Notes under the pieces: model-generated | Seen by the model: the letters and a program-made list of their open reading frames with translations, nothing else | Database searches by the model: none | What the model was told of the DNA's origin: nothing | Program-made: the position numbers and the translations under genes | Source of the DNA: Selaginella moellendorffii | Taxonomy: Eukaryota > Streptophyta > Lycopodiopsida > Selaginellales > Selaginellaceae | DNA length: 64,000 bases | Assembly (NCBI RefSeq): GCF_000143415.4 | Contig: NW_003314267.1 | Coordinates: 2,748,363-2,812,362 of the forward strand | Direction of reading: 5' to 3' | Shown: in pieces, positions 56,714-64,000 of the stretch | How positions within the stretch are numbered: position 1 is the stretch's first letter | Layout: every line of letters begins with the position of its first letter

Positions 56714-59576
56714 TTAGACTGTTATTTTTTGCCTCCAACGCCTATACAGTAATCTTGGAATTTCATCACTCTCCACACTATCAGGATTTAAACCCAATAG
56801 TAATGCCATCTCTTCTCTAATACGTCCACGCTTATGTTCAGTGGTCGAAGAACCCATCCGGTTGAGCAGATTATGGAGATGCAGATAGTGCTTGGCTAGA
56901 CAATATACATGCCATAAATGATGACTGGTGTTTGTCCGATCAAATGGCTTCTGATATACCGTTCCATCTGCCATTTGGTTGATTTCTGCAGCCACCTCCT
57001 GGACTGGCCGGTTCTCTATCACCATCGCTCCAAGCCGTTTTGCAAGGTCCCCTAGAACATACGGTTTCTTCTCCCTAGTTTCCATACTGCAAGAGATGGG
57101 GTGCACTGCATATGTGTGCGTGTTCGCTGCAGTTTTAATCGGCGAGTCATCGATGATGAGGATTTCACTTGACCTAGCAGTCCGGTTCATCACTACAGCC
57201 TCTGGCTTGACGAAGATGGGCTTGCTACCCCTCACATGGACAATAGTCAAGCAATCCTCCTGCGTTAGGAGAAAGTCAAATGGTAATATTACTCGCGTCT
57301 GATCGTGCATCATCTGTAGCAACATTAATGCATTGTGGCGCATCATGGATGTCCAAACTCCCAATTGCAAATTGAACCCGGCCCTCTGTTTTAAGTGTCG
57401 CATGGTCATTATTAGATCCCGCAGTTTCTCCCGTGTGATTAATGTGAATCTGTCTCTTTTGACCAACTTGTGACCGCAGGCTTTGGAGGGTGTAGTGACA
57501 TTCGAGGACGAGCCACGCTCATGGGAGAAAAGGACACCGTTCAGATAAAAAACGATACAGTACCTTCGCCGTGACTCTAAAATGAAATGCGTCAGCATAA
57601 AAAATGGTACAAGTCAATTTTACCATCTACAATATTAGCGAATGGTGCTCCCGATGGTCGTTGAGAGGGTTTTGGTCGAGGAAACGTGAAGGGCAGAAAT
57701 ACTCTCCTCTGCAATGTGGGGTCAATCGCATCCGATGGCGTGTGGGCACATGCCATTTCAGCTGTAGACTCTGGTACAACTGGCTCAACAGTGGCATGGG
57801 GTGGTTCCGATGGCGTGTGATCACACGCCATTTCAGCTGGTGCCTCCGTTGGCAAAGTGGACATGACCGAACAGGCAGCAGGGGCGGTGTAGGGAGGTTC
57901 CAACAGTGCATAGTCAGACGATTGGGCACACGTTGAGTCCGTTGGAAATGAGGATACGACCAGCTCGGCGGCTGGGGCGGCCTCATGCGGGTCCAATGGC
58001 GCCTGGTCACCGTCAGTTGGATACGTGGACAAGATTGACTCAGTGGTATGGGCAGCATCAAGTGGAGCGTGGTCAGCTTGCTTGGCGTTGATATGGATAG
58101 TAGCCTCCACCAGCTCTGATGACTCTTGCAGGCAAGTAGAGTCCACTGGCGGATCCATATGCATGTCCAAATATCTCCCTTCGATTGAGATGGTATCCTC
58201 CCGTGCTACTAAAAACAAACTCATTAGCACATTGAATCGACTATACTGTATTTACCATCAACTGCTATTGAGGAACTAGGACCAATATCAATTGGGCGCA
58301 CTGCTGATTCTGAAGGATTGGACATACGTTTTGACCCTTGCTTGGCACTATCCTTCCTTGACACTAAAGGCTAGAGTTTGTAAATTCAACTGAATAATCT
58401 CTACTTACCATTTGCTTTGCGACCTACATGGACAATGTTAGAAATGGTAAAAGGTTAGGAATGGATGTACTATTATTTACCTGATGGTTTGTCTTGTATG
58501 ACCTTCCTCCGCTGCTCTTTGGCCACCTCAGGCTGGCCATCGTTGTCATCATCGTCGTTGTCGTTATTGTGATCGTCACCATTGTGAGGACCATCCAAGT
58601 CCTCTTCATCCTCCTCTTCTTTGTCCTCCTCTTCGTCCTTTTGCTCTTCCTGCTCATTATCTTTCTCTGGCTCCTCATCCCCCTCCTGCATTTCTTCCAT
58701 AGGCTGCTCAGGCTGGATGGCTTGTTCTTCCAGGACCATCTTGGGAAAATCATCTGGCCGAGTCTCCATCTCAAAATACAAGACATCCATAGCCTGTTTT
58801 AGTGCGTGACTTGGGATCGTATCCTCACCCGACTGTCTTAACATGGTTTCTGCACATTCTTGCACCCTTCGAAGACGACGAGATGAGAAAAACGTGGCCC
58901 TGACTTGAAAAGCATCCCTCATCCATTGTACCTCTCCATTGAGATTGGGGAAGGGGAGTCCGCCATAGGAATCTGAGTCAGGAGGTGGTGACTGCCTGCT
59001 TTCACTCAGCCCTTGATCTGCAATGAATGGCATGAGCACACACGCCATAACCGCGAGGCATTACCTATCATCTTTTCGTTGCCCTTCTTCCTTTTCGAAT
59101 CAAACACCTCTGATCCCGACGACTGTCCAATGTGCTTTCGCTTTTTATGACCACTGTTAGTTTGAGCTTGGCTGGTGCTTGCCCATTTTGCCTTTGAAGA
59201 AGTGTCTCCTGCAAGGAATGGCATGAGACCACACGCTATTGCAAATATAATTTGTACCTCTTTTTTCCTATTGCTTGTCTGTTTGTCCTTCTTCGACGCG
59301 CCACCAGTGCGCTTTTCAGTCCTCGTGTCTGAATATTCACAACGATCTATAATCAAAATGGCGTGAGGCCTCACGTGACCTTACCTTGTGCAGGTTGTGA
59401 GCTCGGCCCAACATGGGTATCTTCAATAGTAGCTATTAACGCCGTTTCAGCATCTGGGGGTGGCCACGCTCCTGCATACAGAGCTTGTGAGATAACATTT
59501 AAACTTAAAGTGCGTACTCACCAGGTTCGTAGAGAAGATACTGTTTTTCTTTGGCAACTGTAATTATATGCTCCAT
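56714..59576 (-). CDS. multi-exon protein ending in an FCP1/NLI phosphatase-like domain
   Basis: Exons splice in one frame through about ten short introns. Order: Glu/Lys-rich start (a Met at 59,576 gives MEHIITVAKEKQYLLYEP; exons may exist further upstream), Lys/Ser-rich and strongly acidic segments (EEDKEEEDEEDLDGP, NDNDDDDNDGQ), a Thr/Pro/Ala-rich part with two near-identical EMACxHTPS peptides, then the HAD-like C-terminus. There RRRYCIVFYLNGVLFS replaces the family motif DLNGVL (catalytic first Asp is Tyr). FNLQLGVWTSMMRHNALMLL and EILIIDDSPIKTAANTHTYA match the FCP1/NLI-interacting-factor phosphatase fold. Loss of the nucleophile suggests no phosphatase activity. Palindromic repeats sit in several introns and in the two coding peptides. 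Confidence 0.7.
57735..57757. repeat. ATGGCATG-family palindrome, in coding exon
   Basis: Imperfect palindrome ATGGCGTGTGGGCACATGCC within the Thr/Pro-rich exon; on the minus strand it encodes MACAHTPS. Confidence 0.8.
57810..57831. repeat. ATGGCATG-family palindrome, perfect 22 bp, in coding exon
   Basis: Perfect palindrome with core TGGCGTGTGATCACACGCCA plus flanking A and T; on the minus strand it encodes MACDHTPS, repeating the peptide made by the copy 75 bases away. Confidence 0.9.
59027..59050. repeat. ATGGCATG-family palindrome, in intron
   Basis: Lies inside a 47-nt minus-strand intron (GTAATG to TTGCAG) just before the acceptor. The right arm is changed to CACACGCCATA. Confidence 0.8.
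59217..59240. repeat. ATGGCATG-family palindrome, intron or in-frame insert
   Basis: Sits before a minus-strand TTGCAG acceptor. If not spliced, it reads in frame as IACGLMPFLA; the 49-nt intron reading leaves a phase problem, so retention as coding sequence is possible. Confidence 0.75.
59357..59380. repeat. ATGGCATG-family palindrome, in short intron
   Basis: Occupies most of a 38-nt minus-strand intron (GTAAGG to ATTATAG): AATGGCGTGAGGCCTCACGT with a slightly different right arm. Confidence 0.8.
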
Positions 59577-59662
59577 TGAAGTCACCTCTTCAATGGAGTT
59601 TGTCACCGCAACACACGGACTGCACTCGAGAGCCCAATCGGTGCATGCCAATGTTGCTACTG

Positions 59663-59686
59663 AATGGCATGTGGCCTCATGCCATT
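59663..59686. repeat. ATGGCATG-family palindrome, near 5' end of gene
   Basis: AATGGCATGTGGCCTCATGC and CATT; on the minus strand it ends directly at a CATTCAG acceptor of a possible 51-nt intron upstream of the chosen start. Confidence 0.8.
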
Positions 59687-59899
59687 TTCTACTTGGCCTA
59701 AAAGACTTACCATTTGAAGCCGAATGGAGGCGTGACAACCGGACTCGCTGGCGAATGTGCACTGTGTGTGCAGCGGATCGTAGCAGCTAGGCTACTCTGC
59801 CACTTACAGTTGGAGAGTGGTGCTGAAATCTCCTGGGACGCCAAGTGGGCTGCATGTGGGTGGCGGAGTTGGCGGCGAAGTTACAAACTGGGTGTGTCT

Positions 59900-60240
59900 T
59901 GAAGTGGACGCCGATGCACACGAGCGCGATGCGAGCGCGAGTGTGATGCAAGCGTGAGTGGACGCCGATGCACACGAGAAACCTGTAGAGAAGGTAGATG
60001 AGCGCGAATGTGAGCGTGATCGCGAGTGGGAGCGCGATGCGAGCGCGAGTACGAAGCAAAATGCAAAACCTAACCTCATACGCGCGAAATGTCACGACGG
60101 TTGGTAATCCCGCCACGTCATCATTCCTCGGACTTGGGCGCCACCATTAATTTCTGAATCGCCGCGCGCATGCGTGAAATCCAAAAGAAATCCACAACGT
60201 CATCATTCCTCGGACTGCATGCACGCAAAATCCAAAAGAA
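59900..60240. repeat. GCGAGCGCGA-rich repeats and an ~80-bp tandem duplication
   Basis: GTGGACGCCGATGCACACGA occurs twice (near 59,905 and 59,958), with GCGATGCGAGCGCGAGT also twice. At 60,115-60,235 a segment with CGTCATCATTCCTCGGACT and AAATCCAAAAGAAA is duplicated in tandem. Confidence 0.75.
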
Positions 60241-60454
60241 AGATCATGATTGGGATATCATTTAATACCCTCGCTATATTTATACCATGCATGATTGGAT
60301 ATTCCAAAGCATCTTGTATTTCCAAAAATGCCAGATGTTCAGCTAAATAAATTGTCAGAGGATTTGATGTGACGTTCAAGCGTGTGGGCTCATGCAATTT
60401 TGATCCCAAAAAATGCACCAAAAAATGCTCGGCATCATCTGGTGTTATCTCTTG

Positions 60455-60478
60455 AATGGCATGGGGCCGCATGCCATT
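60455..60478. repeat. ATGGCATG-family palindrome
   Basis: AATGGCATGGGGCCGCATGC and CATT, followed on the plus strand by TTTCAG, again placing it directly before an acceptor-like sequence. Confidence 0.85.
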
Positions 60479-60952
60479 TTCAGGGGCACATAGGAGTATA
60501 TTCCTAGGATATTCTGACATGTGCGAGATGTTTTTGAGTTTTCTGGAGATCCAACCGTTAGATCGCAACTAAATTTTACAGAATGGTATACAATGTCCTT
60601 GTTGATGACCCTGCAAAGAAGCATCTCGATCGGACAAAACATGAGACCACACAAGCCTTACAATGTTTCAGGGGCATTTGCCATAGATCCGACCGTTATT
60701 TTGCTCCAAGATTTTACAGTTTGGTGTGCATTGACCTTTCCATCGACACTGCAAAGGGACATCACAATCAGATGTGGGATCACAAGAAACTAACTTCACT
60801 AACTCTGGTTTCACCTAGATCTACGTAAGGAGTTATGAAATGAAAGGACCCTCTCTATTGAAATGTGTTTATGGTCCTAGGGGCATTGTGACATATCAAA
60901 GGATTTTGCATCAAGTTCTGTATTTGCATGTTTATCAAGCTACTGAATTGCT

Positions 60953-60979
60953 AAACCCTAAACCCTAAACCCTAAACAT
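60953..60979. repeat. short interstitial telomere-type repeat
   Basis: Three to four tandem CCCTAAA units, the plant telomere motif. Too short for a chromosome end; an internal telomere-like site. Confidence 0.85.
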
Positions 60980-61690
60980 GCGGCAAATGCTGCGTGAAGA
61001 AAGATGCCCTTTCTGGGCAAATGCTGTAAGAGGCAGATGCCGAGCAGATGTATCTCAGGCTAGCGAAGGGGACAAATGAAAGCTAGCTATAAACATGACG
61101 GGATGCAAATAGATTACTAGGCTGGTCCTGCGAAAATCAAAAACCATAATTGAAAACATTGAAAATGCAAAAAGAAAGGTTTATAATATTTTTGAATTTT
61201 AAGCAACCAAAGGAATGTAAGTAGGGCATGTGTTTGTAAGTTTAAAAATGCCTCAACCACTTAAATTCCCAAGTAAATAAAGCTGTTTCTATTTTTGGTA
61301 CAGGTAAACTTTATAGCGTGTGGGCTCATGCAATTTTGAACCCAAAAATGCACCAAAAAATGCTCGACTAGCATTATTCTTTGAATGGTGTGTGGCTTTA
61401 TATTGCCATAAATGGACGTACACACACAGCATAATTATTCCTTTATACGGCGAATAATCTTGGCGCGGATCGCTGACACGGCATGGCAAAATTCGAATCA
61501 CTGACATGGCACAGCTGGATCGAGGCAAGGACATGATGTGACAAAGTTCAACCTCCGACAGCAAAGTCTAGAAGCTACTCAGTTTGAAATTTGTCAGAGG
61601 AATCATAAGATCTGGTTTGTCAGAGGATTTGATGTGACATTCAAGCGTGTGTTATTTTTGAATTCTCGAACTCATTCCTAGGTCTATCAT

Positions 61691-61945
61691 TTTTGTGCGC
61701 CGTGTTCTTGGTTCCGCTGAGCGCAGTGAGCGCTGCTTGTGTAAGCGGCGTTGTGAGCTGTGGTTTATGCGTCTACAAGCGGTTGCGGCATTGCGAGCGC
61801 CATTGCGAGCAGCAGTTTATGCGAATGGCAGTTTGTGCGAGCGGCAAAACGAGCAGTTGCAGTGTTGCGAGCGGCGCTACGAGTAGTTGCGGTGTTGTGA
61901 GCGGCACTGTCTTTGGTGTGGCTACCGCTTCCTCTTGATATTCGG
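61691..61945. repeat. GCGAGCGGC-type imperfect repeat
   Basis: A degenerate array of GTTGCGAGCGGC/GTTGTGAGCGGC-like units. An open frame on the plus strand is a by-product of the repeat. Confidence 0.65.
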
Positions 61946-61998
61946 CACTTGTGCTTCCTGGTATGTTCACCATGGAATGGCTTAGGACCACATTTAGA

Positions 61999-62021
61999 AA
62001 TGGCATGAGGCCACATGCCAT
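61999..62021. repeat. ATGGCATG-family palindrome upstream of transposase-like gene
   Basis: AATGGCATGAGGCCACATGC and CAT, one mismatch from a full palindrome. Confidence 0.85.
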
Positions 62022-62096
62022 CTTGGGCCCTTGCAATTTCATGGCTAGCGTATTGTCATGTATGTTTTTACTTGCTTGCAGCTGTGTGTATATCAA

Positions 62097-62120
62097 GATG
62101 GCATGAGGCCTCATGCCAAT
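62097..62120. repeat. ATGGCATG-family palindrome upstream of transposase-like gene
   Basis: Contains the perfect 20-bp palindrome TGGCATGAGGCCTCATGCCA (62,099-62,118), the apparent consensus core. Confidence 0.9.
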
Positions 62121-62166
62121 TTTGTGAATGCGAAATTTCACGTGGGTGTCAATAACATGTTTGAAT

Positions 62167-62190
62167 AATGGCATGTGGCCTCATGCTATT
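62167..62190. repeat. ATGGCATG-family palindrome upstream of transposase-like gene
   Basis: AATGGCATGTGGCCTCATGC and TATT; the third copy within 200 bases, ending ~70 bases before the start codon at 62,263. Confidence 0.85.
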
Positions 62191-62262
62191 TGGTATGTTA
62201 TGATTTAGGCCATTCTCCAATCATTTTTTGTATGGTCTTAACTTCTTTTCTGCACTTTCAGA

Positions 62263-64000
62263 ATGGCCTTCAGGGTTGGGGAAAAGGTTTACATTTTGAA
62301 TGGTGGGAAGAGAGTTGCAAAAGGGACCCTTGTGTCTATAGATCGGAACTTTGTTATACACTGTCAAAGGCTTGGGCAAGGCAATGCTGCTGTATCAGTA
62401 GAGACTGTCTTCGATGGGAATGTGGTCGCTATTGAACGAGGAGAGATGGTCGTCGGGGTAAATGTTGTTGTTGCCTTGAAAAATTTGCAGAAGAAAGCAG
62501 ATGTTGGGGACAGCGCAAGTGCGACGCATGTTCCCTCCGTGGATCTTAAGAACCGTGCTACATGGATTCAGGCAAAGGTGTTTCTAAACAACCCCGAGGG
62601 GGAGGTGGTAGCTGAGGGCTTAGCCATAGTTGTCGATCCAAGAGATGTGGTTGCTAATCAAGAATTGGGCTGGGATGATATTGGAGTTGCAATTTTAGAG
62701 GTTGTTGACACAGAAGAAAATAGTCTGACTATTGGAAGCATTGTGCGGTGGAAATTGAGGCATTTAGTGTTTGAGAATGTGAAGGATTCACAATCAAACA
62801 CCACTACAACTGATGACAGAACATCTCTTCATGGGAAAAGAAAGTACACCTTCCTAAAGCGCAGCCAAAGGGATCTGAGCAATGAACCGAAAAGGCAGAA
62901 AATGGCGATGGAGGTTCGAATGGTCTCGACAGTTGCTTGTTGCAAGAGGAGGTGCTGTCAACATGCTGATTGGGATGCTATTGAAGAGGAGAGAGCAAGA
63001 TACAAGACATTGTCCTGGAAGGCAGCTCGCAATTTTGTGTATGAGGCATTACGGTCATCTGTTGATGCTTCAGAACATCAGGTGGGGGGCATGGTCTTCC
63101 AGAGGGGTTTGGTCTGCATGAAGGCATGGAGAATCATTTATGGAGTCCCTCGAAGCACATTCTACATAATCAAAACTGAGTTCGAGGAACAAAGGGTTCA
63201 ACAGGCAGTCCATGGGAATGACAGTACGCACAAAACCAGGGGTCATGTTGTATATGGAGAGGCAATCTTCAAGAGGTTTGTCGAGACATGTAGCGAGCAG
63301 CAACCACATAAAACCTGCCTCTTGGAAGATGGAACACGAGACACCCAATGAGTTCTCCCTTCCATGTATACCAAGGGGGCCATATTGGAAGATGTGAATC
63401 GGGAACTCTAGAGTAATGGCTATAGGAAGCTGAGCCAATCTAGATTTAGTAGATTGTGGAGCAACAGGTTTAGGGATGTGAGTATAGGAAAGTACTCCAG
63501 CTTTTCAAAGTGTGACGAGTGCACTGCTATCAAAATGGCTTTGTCGAAGAATTCTTACAGCGCTCAAGAGCGAGAGACGTTGGTTAGAAGGCGGCTCGAC
63601 CACAACATCGAGTAGAGAAGCTGCAGGACTGCATATTATCATAACAGGATTCTCTCCATGGAGAGACCTGACTCTTACCTCTGCATCATCCACGACAAAA
63701 TGGACCAGAAAAAGACGTGCTTACCTCGACTCAATCCTGCCCCCAAGGCAATCTCTTCATCCATGCAGCTGCCTGTGTCTCTGTTTGGCATAATCGCTCA
63801 TGGGCATGGTGCCCAGAACTATGGGAACTTCTTTGTACCTCTATGGGGTGGCGGGGGTGCAAACATGATGATTGCGTCCCTAGCAAAACACTTAAGGTCT
63901 CTGCAAAGTGCGCAGACTGAGCTGAACGGCCAACCCTTGGATAAGGCCCTTGTCGATCGAACCCCATACAGGGTTCAGCTGGAGGAGGAGCAAAGGCTTG
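62263..64000 (+). pseudogene. transposase-like protein with Tnp1/En/Spm-like domains, runs off the edge
   Basis: The open part (62,263-63,351) starts MAFRVGEKVYILNGGKRVAK. Two tandem domains of Tnp1/En/Spm-like type follow (first with RVAKGTLVSIDRN and LGQGNAAVSVETV, second with AEGLAIVVDPRDV and LGWDDIGVAILEV), then a basic linker, a CCKRRCC Cys cluster and the blocks LSWKAARNFVYEALRSS, GLVCMKAWRIIYGVPRSTFY. After a TGA-free switch to a stop at 63,349 the same frame continues: FSKCDECTAIKMAL, DSYLCIIHDKMDQKK, LFGIIAHGHGAQNYGNFFV, GGGANMMIASLAKHL. That is the pattern of a DDE-type transposase core. In-frame stops at 63,349, near 63,411 and near 63,615 interrupt it. The 3' end is outside the window. 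Confidence 0.68.

Larger units (their letters stand above)
60241..61690. repeat. spacer with dispersed direct repeats and palindromes
   Basis: No gene supported. GTCAGAGGATTTGATGTGAC occurs near 60,353 and 61,620; GCGTGTGGGCTCATGCAATT near 60,382 and 61,316, each followed by AAATGCACCAAAAAATGCTC. A full palindrome lies at 60,455-60,478 and a degenerate one at about 61,384-61,410. Confidence 0.75.

Noticed and set aside
58424-58809. Hydrophobic plus-strand frames opposite the acidic exon
   Set aside because: Antisense of Glu/Asp codons gives Leu/Val/Phe-rich shadows, not real membrane proteins.
61689-62174. Possible small Cys/Ala/Ser-rich protein near 61.7-61.9 kb
   Set aside because: Open frames follow the GCGAGCGGC repeat period and lack a supported start or splice pattern.
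56657-62190. CRISPR-like array reading of the regularly recurring palindromes
   Set aside because: Spacing is irregular (75 bp to over 1 kb), the repeats lie in introns and exons of eukaryotic genes, and no cas genes exist.
1-64000. tRNA and rRNA genes
   Set aside because: No convincing cloverleaf A-box/B-box pair or conserved rRNA segment was recognised by eye; a dedicated covariance search would be needed to exclude them.

Overview
The window looks like nuclear DNA from a land plant, most likely a lycophyte of the Selaginella type. This is inferred from plant-specific genes (plastid DXS, plastocyanin, fibrillin, CNGC, SLAC-type channel, KIN-10 kinesin) that sit a few hundred bases or less apart and carry many very short GT-AG introns, mostly 45-70 nt.

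Bases 1 to about 36,950 are a gene-dense island. In order it holds: an unrecognised 209-residue protein (minus); DXS of the MEP pathway (plus); a membrane-anchored J-domain protein (minus) head-to-head with an oxidoreductase-like (OXLD) protein (plus); a scrambled RNase T2 copy and an intact RNase T2 (minus); plastocyanin (plus); Pol III subunit RPC7 (minus); a GT14 glycosyltransferase (plus); a fibrillin (plus); a germin-like pseudogene (plus); Elongator ELP5 (minus) head-to-head with a JTB-like membrane protein (plus); WBP11/ELF5 (plus); NADP-isocitrate dehydrogenase, a large membrane protein, an unrecognised polyQ membrane protein, a 3beta-HSD/C4-decarboxylase-like enzyme and a KIN-10-type kinesin (all minus); a SLAC-type anion channel and a CNGC (plus). 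The genes are independent units, not an operon. Plastid functions (DXS, plastocyanin, fibrillin) recur.

Bases 36,950 to about 56,600 are AT-rich and made of nested, decayed retroelements. They include Ty3/gypsy-like copies in both orientations (gag, protease, RT and integrase remnants, iMet-type primer binding sites, LTRs carrying a GAGTC-type minisatellite) and a LINE cut off inside its endonuclease by an LTR.

Bases 56,600 to 64,000 form a different accessory block. It holds a multi-exon gene ending in an FCP1/NLI-type phosphatase-like domain (minus) and a transposase-like gene (plus) that runs off the window edge and carries stop codons. A family of 20-24 bp palindromes with core TGGCATGAGGCCTCATGCCA lies in introns, exons and spacers across the block. 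This palindrome family and the block-wise inverted RNase T2 gene are the most unusual observations. Exon boundaries were read by eye from splice signals and reading frame, so single-base errors are possible.
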